Shown: piece after piece, positions 46,661 through 58,491 of the stretch
Numbering within the stretch: the stretch's first letter is position 1
Layout: the number at the start of each line of letters is the position of its first letter
From: Euptelea pleiosperma
Lineage: Eukaryota > Streptophyta > Magnoliopsida > Ranunculales > Eupteleaceae
Length of the DNA: 64,000 nt
Reading direction: 5' to 3'
Assembly (NCBI GenBank): GCA_035048495.1
Contig: CM068548.1
Coordinates: 11,025,464 to 11,089,463, forward strand
Translations under genes and position numbers: made by a program
The notes under the pieces: generated by a model
What the model saw: the letters and a program-made list of their open reading frames with translations, nothing else
Database searches by the model: none
Told to the model about the DNA's origin: nothing

Positions 46661-48170
46661 TTTCCATCTCAGCATCTCCCCATGTGGCAAGTTTCAACCA
46701 ATGGCACTGTTGATTTATGTTTTCACAAATGCAAAATGTGGCAGTTGAGGTGGTGGGATTAGAAGGGTCTTGTTTTTTGCCACCATATCCTTTCCCCCAG
46801 TGACAAAGCCCCTGCTCGGTTCACTGGGATGTGCAAAATGTGGTGAGTTGCATTGCAGTCACTTACCACGGTTTTTGAGCTGCACATGATTGCATCCATT
46901 TTCTTAAAAGAGTGCAAGGGCTTGCCAACCACTTGCACGCCAGCACCCCCAACCAATCACTTGTAATTCCAAAACCGTGGCAAGTGGGTGCATTGAACCA
47001 AGCAGGGCCAAAGTTTCAGCCCAATGGCAAAGGAAACCCCACGTGACAACCACCCAGCTGCGTTCATACAAAACTTGTCCATAATAAGGGCCCTCTTAAC
47101 AGACAAATAAGACTTATTTCATCAATTCAAAGGGACCAACTTGTGGGAGAAAATATTCGCTGTCCCCAGTAGACTCCAAGATTTGAAGTCTCTCCCTCCC
47201 AAAAATGCTATGTAGAGCACCCTGTAGGGCCTGCTAACCTTAGGGATGTTTAATTTACATACAAAAAATCAGCTTGATGGATGATTTCTAACAACTATAT
47301 TTTACAATCTCAAAAATTGCTCAAATCCAACCGCTATAAATTATCAATTAAATTTATTTTTCATGTGTAGATCCATCAAGAGATGGACCAAACATCCATA
47401 AGGTCAGTGGGCCCTAAAAAGTGCTCCACGTGGCATTTTGTCAACTTGTGGGCCCATTCTATAAGATTTGCTAGACCCGAAAATCAGCCACAATAGTTGA
47501 TTATTGACCCAAGGCTTTTACCCCCTCCTGCCAGCTTGGATGGTGAACGGCCAATACGACCCTAAACAACATATAATATTGTAAACACCTAACAGCAAGT
47601 GGTATCAATTTGGCCCGGCAGGCCTGAGGCGGGCTGGGTCTGTTGACAAAGTAAGGCCTGGGCCCGGCCCGAATGCTTAGCAGGGCCGGGCCACAGGCCA
47701 AATGTACCCCCGTACTAACAGCCAACAAGGGAAAATACCTAGACTGGGGTGTACCCAAGCAGCCACACACACGTACCTAAGAAAAGCCCCGACTCATGCT
47801 AAACCATGACAAAAAAAAGTAACCTCAGTCAAAGTTGACCCGTCGTATAGTGTTGCTTCGGTACAACGTTGCAAAGGCGAACTCCCCACAAGGAGAGCTC
47901 ACTGAATCAGTATACTCAAATTCCTTGAGCTGGACAGCCCATCCCCCTCCCCTTGATTGATCGTATAACAGGTGATTGTGTGTGTGTGGCTGAGTGATTG
48001 GTGAGTGTGAGACTACTCATGTCGATGAATCATTTTGTCCGTGGGGTTTGTAAATCTCTGTAACAAAGGGTTTCAGGGAGATCAGTTTAGAGCATAACAA
48101 GCAAAGAGGTGAGGAAGAAGCAGTATGTGTTCCCAGAGCCTACACCATACCCAATCAAAATTATATTTCA
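46661..48170. other. Intergenic between RHD3 and the galactosyltransferase; decayed repeats
   Basis: It contains another palindromic family copy at about 47215-47450, inner arms AAAAATCAGCTTGATGGATG and CCATCAAGAGATGGACC. A GC-rich block at 47612-47700 has GGCCCGGCCCGAATGC-type motifs, typical of a degenerate MITE. No coding sequence was recognised. Confidence 0.5.
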
Positions 48171-48514
48171 TTGCTAAGATGGCCCCACAATACATTTCAT
48201 ATGAAGTACACAAAACACCAGGGTAGTGCCCACTCTTACTATGTTACACAATATATCACTCAAGACTGTTTCGTTATTCATTTGAACAATGTTGCTCCTC
48301 GAGAAACAAAAAAAGAATGCCTCAGCTGCACAAGCACAACAATGTTACAACAAGAATTGGATGGAAGAATACAGAAAGGAGACATTACCTTTTGCAGGTA
48401 CCCTTCAAAAACCTGATTTTCCTTCCAAGAAACAAGAACTCTCCATCGCAAAAGGCAAACAAGTTCATTTTGCTCTATTAACAGCAGGCAGAGTTTAAGT
48501 TCAGACCCCTTATG

Positions 48515-51500
48515 CTAACGGTCATCAGGTGGCACTGTTGGACTTTTGGAGCACATACCGATCTTATGGAGCCCCTTCAGCCTACTAGCTGGATTGCATA
48601 AACCTGAAAAATTCCCATAGTTTGTTCACAGTGGTGTGCAATTTACGGATGAGTGCATCTTTATCTGATTATTTATCTGATCATATTGATGACAATCTAA
48701 AGACAGAACATCATAAGACACGATCACATCAAAGTAACATGGGTGATAAGAGTATGTAATCACCTAATGCAGTATTAATTTCACGAGGAATGCTAGGAGG
48801 AGCGCCCCCTCCTGAAAAGATGAAAAACCATCTAACACTGGTTCACAATTACCAGGTGGACCTTTTTGTTCTTTAGAGGGGTGGCATAAGTGCACTGCAC
48901 CTCTTAATTACACAGTTTTTTCTGAAGATAGTCATGGGCAGGAGGAGCACCAGACAATAAAATGTCTGCTTAAGGAGCTTCAGACAATAAAATTAATCAT
49001 GGGCAGGAGGAGCTTCAGACAATAAAATGTCAATCCTTCACGTTGGAGGTCAACCATATCCACTCTGAAGATAGTCATGAGAACCCACTCAAAGCACTGT
49101 TGAAGACAACAGCCTAATTATTGACATCACATCAGAAGCCTGATCTCAGAAGACTCCCCCTTGTCTTTGTATACAATCTCAAAAGGAAATGATGTCATAG
49201 TACAATTATATTATAATACTAAAGGGTTGACTGCATGTGGTGTCTATACTGGTCAATCTGAATTCCATTTGAGGGCTGCCTCTTGGAATTGATTTAGTCT
49301 AAAAATTAAACTGGACAATCAACCTCAACCATGAAATCAATGCCTTTTTGGACAGTTATTAAATTCATAGCAACATTCCATGGAAGAAGTTCATTTATTG
49401 GAGTATTAGGATCTTCCAGTTGGTATGGCTTTTGGGCTACAATCACCCTATGAAGACCTTTGACTGAACTGTCTGAGTCAATGAGCATGCAGATAACGTG
49501 TCGTCGAGCTCACATTCTTCTTAGAAATTGCCAGCTCAAATGTAAAGGCAATAAAAAGGGAATACCCAACTCAAATCAAGAAGATATACGTGCATGTATG
49601 CATGAGTGTGTGTCAACACTCACAGTAAATGTGAAAGAATATCGTGTTTTACACTTACGTGGGTTAACATTATCCCATGTTTTACAAATATGATTCTTAA
49701 GTCTTTTTTTCCTGGATAAAGTAATAAGAAGCATATTAAAGAGGCAAATTAGAGGAGAACCTCCCCCATGCACAAGAACCAGCTATATACACCTCTTTTA
49801 GCTAACAACTTGGTGAGTTTGTTAGCACTTTTGAGAACACGAGAAAACACAAAAAGTAATCAATAATTTTCGTTTAGGGATGTGATTTCCAAGTCTTTTT
49901 AGATATTTTAAAACTAATGACCTATAACACACCAGCCTCGCTTCTTTTTTGAAAAAAAAAAACCCTTGTGTTTCATATGTGAAGTTTACATTAACAACAT
50001 GATTAATAGCAACCACGGATTTAAACCTCCAACATAAAAATTCAGATAAAGTTTTCTCATATATGCAACCTTCATAACAATATCCACGAGAAGCAAGAAA
50101 CATCAATAGAATTGTTTTACCTGAACATTTTGGAATGTCCCAAACTGCAATAGATGTTGGCGTGCATCGAGGATCACATAATGCTCGATTATCTTCATGA
50201 TGGACATTCATAGCCAACATCCATGATCCAACAGTTATGTCCTCATTGCTAAACATTCTCAAACTGGAAACGATGAAATACATCTAGTTAATGCATGATG
50301 TCAAGAGAGAAAGAGAAATATATCGAAAAATGAGTATGTAGAAAGCATTTCAATACACAATTAAGAATGAATGGGGATGTTGTACTAAAAGAGATTTGAC
50401 TCAAACTAAACGCTGAACTAAATTTAACATACTACATTTATAACCAAGGAGCATATTCTATGAGATGGAATGTAACTGTAAAGCACAATGACAAATAACA
50501 TAACATGTAATAACACCAAACGAACACAATTGAAGAAAATAATAAATTGTCATTTATAGATCCAGGTACATCTGTTTGGTCTTTGCACACGTGTTTACAG
50601 CTCCCTGTACTAACAACCCGGGCTCTTTTTCTGTTTCTACGGAGATGTTTACACGTGGAACACATTGTCATCAAATCGAACCATAAAAATGTTGGCCAAC
50701 CATTGGAGGCTTGGATTGACCACAAAACATTGGAGGGTTGGATTGACCATTGATGATCCTAGTAGTCATATTATGATCATTTACTATGCAAGGACTCTTA
50801 ACCATCAAGAAATAATGAGTTTGCATGTAATGCAAGTAATCTCACCACCAAACTGAAACCATCAATTCTCCATGTCAATTAATTATATAGGAAAACAACC
50901 TTGATATATCAAATGAGCAAGGAGTAAACTCATTACTGACCCAAAACAAATGATTACTAGCATTAACTCTTCAATTAGTTAAAATTAAAAGCACACAAGC
51001 GTGATGCAAATGACAGACCTGCTATTTCTTGCGGCTGCCAGTGATGCTACCACCTCTGCAGACAAAGCATATATTGGACCATAAGCATGCAAGAAATACT
51101 CATTTCCAATTAAATGCCCCGATCTCTCATACCTGAAAAGTTTGGGATAAAAAAAAGTCCCTTGGTAAATTGTATAAAGGAGCAAGAAGTGTATTTCAAT
51201 GAATAACATGTTCTATCACAGAAGTTAAAATAGTTCTACTGCAATATCCTCATATGCAATCCCATCTACCATTTCAACTTGGGGTCAGTGACCACTGGAC
51301 CTTTCTTCATGCAACCAATGTAAGTCATTGGATGTGGACGCTCCTTAGCTAGAAGAGTTGCAAGTCGATCTGATAAGTAAAGGACAAAAGTTTCATATTA
51401 CAGGTTATAATAGTTTCAAGAAAATGTATTTTGTGCAATTCAAAGCATACCTGGACGCAAATAAATGTCATCATCAGCTTTGACGTAATAATCTGCTTCG

Positions 51501-53565
51501 AAAAGATCAAAGGCTGCTTTGAAAAATGCCAACCTACATCATGGGAAAAAATTGCACACCACATCAATTATGAGTCGCATAAACACAAGGAAATTACTCG
51601 AGCACCTCAAATCTCACGTTTTGTATGGCAGCTTTATGTATTCTTCTTCAACATCGATCAGCATAAAATCGTTGTACTTCTCCACCTCTTTCTCAAGGTT
51701 TGCCATCTTCTTTGTATCTTTAGATCTTCCAATGACAAACCTAAACGCTAACCCAGTAGCTTGCTCCAACCTGCAAATTTAGGAGGGAAAATATAATATT
51801 CGATAGCAGTAGACAGAATGATAGATGTAACATGAGAACAAAACTAATTCCATATGGATCCATTGTAACAAGTTTAGTTAAAAGATCATAATCTTGATGT
51901 TTCATATCAACTTACAAATCAAACATTTGAGCCCTGCAATTGAACTGATGTCGAAATTTTCAAGATCAACCAGTCACAGTGTGATGTTTACTGTAAGGGA
52001 ACAGTAGATTAGACAGTCGAGATGAAAATTACCAACTAAAAATATGAAATTTGAAATCAAAACATCCCAGTGCATGGTCCGAATAACCCAGTAGTCCCAT
52101 GATTGAGATGTCATTATTAGAAGCGACTCGGATATTTTTTCATTGACAAACAAGAAGAACCTTATAACGACAGCAGAATAATGTTAATGGTGTATAAGGG
52201 TGATATAGTTCTTGCATGTGACAATGCTGAGACCATTACAATTCGCAAAGCTAAAGGAACACTTGAAAAGGTGTCGATGTGAAGGGCCTTAGGCCTATAA
52301 AGTAAGTATGAATTGAAGTTTCTTGATCTAATTTAGTACACCTTAATCCCACAAATAAGTATTTTGTTCTACTTCAGAAAACTGGTAACTTAAGTATACA
52401 TTCCACAGATTTCACTGAATAACTTTCGTCCAGGTGAAAGTGGCTTGTAAAAGTTGATATATTTGACAATCTCGAACCAAATTTGGCATAATCTAGGGGA
52501 GTTGTGAGACAGCATGTGCGAGGAAACAATTCAGGTTCCTCATTTGCCAATACACCATCTCTGGGTATTAAACTTCCATCCAAACTAAATTACTGATTTG
52601 AAAAAGTAGTCGGTGGTTGGCAGATCTAGTGTTGAAGCCGAATACATAAAAGGGATACTCAATCTGTGAGCTAACCTACTTAAAAAAAAAAAAAAAAAAT
52701 CTTTTGGCAGTGACAGGGATTGAGATGTAGATTCGAAATAACAAGCATTGTGAACCATCAAGCTGCTAACACACATTTCTTCCAATCTATCGCTCTATGC
52801 AAGAATTAGGCACATAGAAATACATTTTCCTTTTGTAATTACCTGAAAATTGATCAAGATTCTATATGTAAAATCAGAAGAAAAATTAGCAGATGTGCTC
52901 TTTTAACTAATTAAATTCATAGAAAATTAGGTTACAAGACATTTGAAGCAAATTGAGCATGATCAACGTCTACGCATTATCCAAAAACCAAATTATTGAT
53001 AGCTGATAACTGAATCCAGTATAAAATCATGAAACAATCGCTAATCCAAAGATATGTAACTGCAGCATCTAATCAAAATTGGATCAAAGTAAATCCGAAG
53101 ATCTACAAAAGCAATGGCATTTAGCAAAGAATTTATGTACCGGATAAGGGTGTCGGTGTCGGAAGGGAACCAAGTAGTGCGAAGAGCAGCGCGGCGATTA
53201 ACGGAAGAGAAACCTGTTTGGACTCCAACGAATCCGAGAAGTTTGGGGCGTTGGATGAGGGCATTGTGATCGCCAAGTTTTCGAGAATTGGAGATAGGGT
53301 AGAAGGAGCGGAGGGTGTCTTGAGCACGGCCGCAGCGGAAGACGGGGAGGGGTTTGGGGGGAAGGAGGGAGAAGAAGGAGAAGAGAATGCCGGTGATACC
53401 AACAAGAAAGCAGATGATGGAGAAGAGAAGAAGGGTGAGGGGAATGCGAGAAACAATTGTTGGTGGTAGAAGGAGGGGTTTCTTTCCTTTATCGTCTTTG
53501 GAGTATTGGGGAGAAGGTGAAGAACGGTGGGCGAACAGAGGGAGGAAACTGAGACTGCGTGGCAT
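48515..53565 (-). CDS. Golgi beta-1,3-galactosyltransferase, GT31 family (B3GALT12/13/14 type), 368 residues
   Basis: Type II Golgi enzyme predicted to add beta-1,3-linked galactose from UDP-galactose, probably to proteoglycan or arabinogalactan chains; the acceptor is not known from sequence. Exons (minus): 53141-53565, 51618-51770, 51451-51533, 51270-51369, 51019-51132, 50121-50263, 48515-48603; total 1,107 bp, in frame. Membrane anchor at residues 41-65 after a basic N-terminus. The stem runs to about 105, then '[20 protein letters not shown]'. The metal-binding DXD motif is DDD at 213-215 in '[11 protein letters not shown]'. A conserved '[10 protein letters not shown]' lies at 298-307 and the product ends '[12 protein letters not shown]'. 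All introns are GT-AG; the ATG is the first in frame. Length fits the family. Its 3' end has a decayed duplicate at 45665-46315. Confidence 0.95.
48930..49031. repeat. Short tandem repeat, AGGAGCTTCAGACAATAAAA units
   Basis: Three copies of AGGAGC[AT][CT]CAGACAATAAAA, two preceded by ATGGGCAGG, in intron 6 of the galactosyltransferase. Confidence 0.8.
49032..50120. other. Galactosyltransferase intron 6; nothing recognised
   Basis: AT-rich intronic DNA without supported coding or repeat structure. Confidence 0.55.
51771..53140. other. Galactosyltransferase intron 1; nothing recognised
   Basis: AT-rich intron of 1.37 kb with a poly(A) run at 52681-52699. No repeat family was identified. Confidence 0.6.
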
Positions 53566-54095
53566 TTTTCGTAATTATTTGTTGTTGGTAGATCTGGTAG
53601 GAAGAGGAGGAGGAGGAGGATGAGGATGAGGAGGCGGAGGAAGAAATGGGAACAGTGTCTACTAACAGGGCCCATGTGAATTTTGATTTTGATTGTTGCT
53701 GTGTCAGCTGAGTCAAAGAGAGGAATGAGTGAGGACTTGACTCGGAGTGCCAGTGTCGGACAGAAAGAAACGGTCCTTCCTGCGTCATCAACTGGACTTT
53801 CTATCCTCCCCCTGCTTGTGGTGCATTAGTGCACATGGGGCCAGGAACCACCATTTGATTACTTTCACTTTATCAGATCTTCTGGGCCAAATATTGATGA
53901 TCACCGTCTGACGAATTGATTCCACAAAAGGAAAACGGACGATGAATTTGCTTCTGTTTTGCAATTATTTTACAGATGGCACAAATTGCGAGGCATAAAC
54001 ACAATCCACCATCTTTGTCACGTGCGTAAAAGAGGCCTGGTTTAAAGACCAATAGCCTTGCCATGTGGCTAAGAGAGGTCTGGTAACTGCTTCTT

Positions 54096-54276
54096 GAGTA
54101 AAACTTCCATCACACGAAATTGTAAATCACACAAAACACAGCCAATGAGTTCTCGGCACGTACACAAGTGCTTTTGCAACGTACCCATGTGCTTTTGCTT
54201 TTTAGGTGTATGTGCCGAGAACTCATTGGCTGTGTTTTGTGTGATTTGCAATCCCATTGTGACAGAAGTTTTACTC
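54096..54276. repeat. Near-perfect foldback, 71-bp arms and 39-base loop
   Basis: The left arm (54096-54166) begins GAGTAAAACTTC and the right arm (54206-54276) ends GAAGTTTTACTC. Inside, 36 bases from AAATCACACAAAACACAGCC onward through GAGTTCTCGGCAC pair without mismatch; the outer part has about six differences. The loop holds GTGCTTTTGC twice. Termini match the GAGTAAAACTT ends of the palindromic MITE family. Flanking 9-mers CTGCTTCTT and CTGGTGATT agree at only six of nine positions. Confidence 0.88.
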
Positions 54277-54299
54277 CTGGTGATTGTATTAACTTGAGT

Positions 54300-54720
54300 C
54301 CACTTTTACTTTTCAAGACCATTGACGGCATGGATGTCTGGCCCTTCCCAATCTGGATTCTGGACCCATAAACGAAAATTCAGGAGAAAAAATTCGGTGG
54401 TCCCAGGGTCCTTCAAACTTTTAAGGTCTCCCTGCCAAAATGTCTGAAGCGTACTTCAAGGCCTAAACCCAACCCACGTTAAGGGTGGTTAACAAAGGGT
54501 ACGTGTCAAACATTTTGGGAGGGGACCCCGGTACCAACAAATTTTGATCTATTGGATTTAAGTATCCTGGAATTCCACGGCTAAAATTTAATCCATGAAA
54601 AAGACTCAAATACGACGGCTAGATATCATCTACCGGCTGTGATTCACACGTGGATCCTATATCAGATGATGGACAGTCTAGATTGACCATGTGAGACCTC
54701 CATGTGGCACACAATGTGCA
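54300..54720. mobile_element. Palindromic MITE family copy, divergent
   Basis: It shows ATTGACGGCATGGATGTCTGG near 54320. Around 54385 and 54530 it shares the phrase TCCCAGGGTCCTTCAAACTT / CATTTTGGGAGGGGACC with the element at 60230-60430. Confidence 0.55.
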
Positions 54721-54799
54721 GTTGGAAAAAAAAAACTTTTGTTACTAGGAAGGACAAAAGTTTGATCCGCCAAGCCCCTTTAAAATGTCATGTGCCATT

Positions 54800-55205
54800 C
54801 TCTTTAAAGCCCAGGATTTTTGGGCCACCGGCCCACTCTTGGTGTCCTAGGCACCAAAAATGAATCTGATATGATTGGTGATTTCAGCCATTAGGTTCAA
54901 GCATTTCTTCATCATGCGCGCCCTAGGCACCAAAAATGAATCTGATTGGTGATTTCAGCCATTAGATTCAAGCATTTCTTCATCATGCGCGCCCTAGGCA
55001 CCAAAAATGAATCTGATTGGTGATTTCAGCCATTAGATTCAAGCATTTCTTCATCAAGGGCTTCAGGAACAAACCCTTGTTTGTATTTGAATTTAACGGC
55101 TAGAAATCACCAATCAATCTGATTTTTAGTGTGTAGGTCCACCAAAAGGTGGGCAAAACATCCATGGTCCATTGTGCTCAAAAGAAGATGCACGTGGCAT
55201 CTTGA
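54800..55205. mobile_element. Palindromic MITE with internal 71-bp triplication
   Basis: The left arm includes CACCAAAAATGAATCTGAT and TGATTGGTGATTTCAGCC. The right arm has AAATCACCAATCAATCTGAT and TTTTTAGTGTGTAGGTCCAC. The left arm is repeated three times (see the next entry). The right side ends near GATGCACGTGGCATC. Confidence 0.7.
54846..55055. repeat. 71-bp tandem repeat, three copies
   Basis: Units start CCTAGGCACCAAAAATGAAT at 54846, 54922 and 54993. Unit 1 is 76 bp because of an extra ATATG-type 5-bp insert; units 2 and 3 are nearly identical. Unit junctions carry ATCATGCGCGCC. Confidence 0.95.
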
Positions 55206-55346
55206 GGGGGCTATTTGATCTACACAAGGAACAAAGCTTTTACACATGAAAATATTTTTTCAGTTGTCACAACTCGTCAAATCTATAAAGAAAGAAAGTT
55301 TATCGCTTGAAACAACCAGAGGTACGTATAAATCAGAAGGTTCTAC

Positions 55347-55457
55347 TAGCTTGCTCAGTTGCTCAGTTGGTAAAGTTTGTGGGTGACGATACCATAGACC
55401 TGGGTTCAAAACCCGCCTTCACCAAGTTGCTGATCTCCTTAGAAAGAAAAAAAAAAG
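55347..55457 (+). mobile_element. tRNA-derived SINE
   Basis: The A-box region TTGCTCAGTTGGTAAAG is preceded by a 10-bp duplication (GTTGCTCAGT). B box GGTTCAAAACC at 55403-55413, then CTTCACCAAGTTGCTGATCTC and an A-rich tail. It is the best preserved of three or four copies in the window and lies 240 bp downstream of the ZIP stop codon. Confidence 0.8.
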
Positions 55458-55695
55458 TACGTAAATCCCTCTCGATGACAACCACCACCCTTTTGTATTA
55501 CACAAACAATGAAAAAAGAAAAAAGAACACCAGCCACTAAAACACGACACTCCTCCCTCCACGACCCTCCTTACAGAGGTCCAAAAAAGAAAGAAGGATG
55601 AATTATGCATGGTTTCATCCTCATTTATCCTTTTTCTTCTCCAAAAATAAAACAAAAAAGATGAATTACAAACATCCAACACATCATCAAGCGAT

Positions 55696-57481
55696 TCAAG
55701 CCCAAATTGCGAGGGACGACATCAAACCAGCCCCTACGAAAAGGGCCAAGTATGACACAATTTGGAGACGCACATTGCAGCTCATCCTCGTGCTCAGGAA
55801 ATCAGCAGCAATAAGATCCACCAAAGCCATGTATATAAGAATGCCGGCCGATACCGAATCCAATATGCCTTCCACCGCTAGCGCCCTCGGGCTATCCGGA
55901 TTGTACAACGAGGCAAGACCGGTACCGATACCGATCCCGGCCGGGGTCGTAATCGCAAAGAAACAAGCCATCAGTGATGTGGATAGTGTTTTGAATTGGG
56001 CCTGGGAGATGCATCCTCCCAAGGCAAATCCTTCGAAAAACTGGTGGAAGGATAGTGCAGCAATTAGAGGCCTTATGGTGCATGGGCTTTGCGACACCCC
56101 TAGTGACAGCCCAATTATCACCGAGTGTGATATTATCCCAAGTTCCAATATCTGCCAAAAAAAAAAAAAAACAATTAATCAGCAAGGGACCCACCCACCC
56201 GCTTTATAATCAATGGTCCCTATATAAGAGGCGTATCTAAGTTTCACAACACCACACACATCACAGTCCAAAAACTTGAGAAGGAGAGAAACATGACAAC
56301 CACTACCTATCTTACTCTCTTCAAATAACGACACCTCGCCAACAATATGTTGTTGTTTAACCTAAATTTAGAAAAGGACGCCACAAATAGACCTAAAGAT
56401 TGGTCTACATACTTCATACACGCTTACGTGGCAATGTGGTTGACGAATAGGACCCACTTTTCCACGGGTCTGATAGCAACCATCCGATACATCCGATATG
56501 GGTGAAAAGTCAATCGAGCGGATGGTTAACATCATTTGAGAAAAGCCCTCTCGCACTGCACCGACTCACCGAGTCCGCCTTTTGCTCAACGACGTCTTAT
56601 GAGACCACTTGACCGCGCATACAGATGTTTGGCACATCCCTAGGTAGATCTAGGGACCAAAAATCATCCAAATCAGCAAATAATGCTCGAATGCCACGTG
56701 GCTCATAAGTCATAAGACGTCGTTTGGCAAAGGCGGGGCAGCGGATGATTTTAGATTAAAAAAAATGACCAGTAATGGGCATGAAACAAATTACATTTAC
56801 CTGCGAAACGACGACGTGCCTTACAGCTCCATCTTCGTCACCGCCTCCAAAACCGTGAGAATGCTCGTGCGAGTGCTCGGACACGTGTCCTTCACACGCG
56901 CTCTTTCCGTGCGGGTGGTTATGTCTATGGTGCGCCGCGTGTGCATGAATCCCAACGATATGCATCCCACCTCCTTCCTCCTCCCCAAATACCTTTCCAT
57001 TGTGGTCATTAGTTATTCTCTCGGCTGGAACGATTCCGATATCCGACACCGTGTCCAACAACCCGTCTTGTCCGAGTACGTCACTCGCTCGTCTTCTTTC
57101 CTGCTTCCGCTCGTAAAACTGAGTTCCAACAAAATCAACGACTAGGGTTAAGAGCGCAGCCATCATCGCTACAAACCCAGAGAACGGAAACTTCGACCAT
57201 GGCGAACTAGGCAAGCACGGATCGGAAAGTGCAGACGATCCATCGGGAAGCATGTGCACGAATCCGGTGGCCAGAATTACGCCAGCGGCAAATGCTTTCG
57301 CGGCAAAGAACAGATTCCCATCGGTGCGTAAGAACCGGCGCTTCTTTCCGACGAGGGGAATCGCTACCCCAACAACTCCAGCGGTGAGAATTGCAGCGAT
57401 GGCTATCATCTTCAAAATCAGCGCGGCTGAATCATCTCTGCAATCGGCGGATTCGACTCGGCTGCAAGTCGTTGCCGCCAT
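55696..57481 (-). CDS. ZIP-family metal transporter (IRT3/ZIP4 group), 378 residues
   Basis: Membrane carrier bringing Zn2+ or Fe2+ into the cytosol. Exons (minus): 56801-57481 (227 codons) and 55696-56151 (456 bp with TGA), GT-AG intron of 649 bp. The ATG at 57481 has good context (CCATGGCGG). First membrane span about 21-43, then '[21 protein letters not shown]' shortened in span 2 (56-77), span 3 about 101-119. A histidine-rich cytosolic loop lies at about 174-209 ('[14 protein letters not shown]', then 'EHSHEHSH'). Span 4 has the metal-site histidine in '[12 protein letters not shown]' (His236) and span 5 '[11 protein letters not shown]' (His263, Glu267). It ends 'SSLAIWA', the usual ZIP C-terminus. 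No cleaved signal peptide is evident, unlike many IRT/ZIPs. The phrase '[20 protein letters not shown]' points to the IRT3/ZIP4 subgroup. Confidence 0.94.
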
Positions 57482-57607
57482 GGAATCCGATACTAGCTGC
57501 TTAAGGGATTCTTTTCCCCCAATCAAGAAACCAATAATTTAATAACCTTAACATAACAAAACCCAGAAACTTAAAAAAAAATTAGGTTTATTTTTCAGAT
57601 TATACCT
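57482..57607 (-). other. Probable 5' UTR intron of the ZIP gene
   Basis: TTTTTTCAG|GTATAATC on the minus strand (donor at 57605-57604) followed by a T-rich stretch and a TTAAGCAG acceptor near 57497 suggest an intron just upstream of the ATG. An in-frame stop at 57541-57539 excludes an N-terminal extension through unspliced RNA. Confidence 0.4.
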
Positions 57608-57924
57608 GAAAAAATCTGAGCTTTTCCTCTAAAATGCTTGAGGTAAAGCAACGGCTCGAGATCCTTCAAAAAACAATGGAAATTCAATTAAAAAATTAAA
57701 ACCCAGAAAAAAAAACACAACCATTTTTTGAGAAATCTCGAAACCCCAACCTCAATGAATAACATGGAGGGATTTTGGGTTTCTGGTCACACAGATCTCG
57801 AATAATTAAGAAGAGCTCGAGATTGGTTCCAGTCGCGGTGGTGAGGCCAAGATGGTTATCCGGGGCACGGTGGGGTACAGAAGAACTGCAGGGAACTAGG
57901 GGATCGTGTAAGAGCAAGTTGAAA

Positions 57925-57931
57925 TTATATA
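57925..57931 (-). promoter_or_regulatory. Probable TATA box of the ZIP gene
   Basis: TATATAA on the minus strand, 440 bp before the ATG. It is followed by a CT-rich leader, which fits a spliced 5' UTR. I found no second element that proves it. Confidence 0.4.
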
Positions 57932-58117
57932 GAGAGGTCATAAATGTCGACATTGTTGACATATCGAAGGGTTTGGGTGACCGCTTGTAGTTACAGTTGC
58001 GACTTTTAGCGCGAGGATGAGCGCGAGAGTGTCGACATTTCGATTTGCTCTTTTATAATCAAAACAGTGTTTCTGTCATCCTGAGGAGGACGTTTACAAT
58101 AGGCACATACCGTTGGA

Positions 58118-58240
58118 TGATCCTCGAGACACATGGAGAAAAACTCGATGTCCATCTAACGGTTTGGAATCCATACAATCGGATATCTTCCAGAGACATC
58201 GTAAAAATACTCGAAGACTATCTAACGGTTTAAAATCGTT
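58118..58240. repeat. Degenerate 66-bp direct repeat, two copies
   Basis: GAGACACATGGAGAAAAACT...CCATCTAACGGTTTGGAATC and GAGACATCGTAAAAATACT...CTATCTAACGGTTTAAAATC, period 66 bp (CTAACGGTTT at 58156 and 58222). Confidence 0.7.
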
Positions 58241-58491
58241 TGCGTTGTTTTATGTCTTTATCTATATCTTATTAAATAGGGATCTGCGTGTCCTGAGACA
58301 TGAGATGGATAAAAAAGGCACGTCGCATGGCTTCTCAAATGTGTACTTTCTTTCTTATTGCTGGGAATTTATAGAATGACGTTCATGTCCTTTAAATCAA
58401 AATGTCAACATTAAAGCCTGAAGCCATCTTGTCCATGGACTTTTTCCTATATTTTTCCAAGCTATGAAATTCCTACAGGGTTGGGCTCTGG

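Noticed and set aside
46316..48170. Possible extra gene between RHD3 and the galactosyltransferase
   Set aside because: Open frames here are short and fall on palindromic MITE copies, the duplicated UTR or GC-rich repeat sequence.
53218..53675. Several open frames on both strands over galactosyltransferase exon 1
   Set aside because: Only the frame from 53565 carries the membrane anchor and the conserved '[11 protein letters not shown]' block; the others are low-complexity shadows.
55347..55457. Possible functional tRNA gene because of A- and B-box motifs
   Set aside because: No cloverleaf or anticodon arm can be drawn; the tail and other copies show it is a SINE. No genuine tRNA or rRNA gene was seen in the window.
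55598..56209. 203-codon open frame on the plus strand across ZIP exon 2
   Set aside because: It is the antisense shadow of the conserved ZIP transmembrane exon; the translation has no family features.
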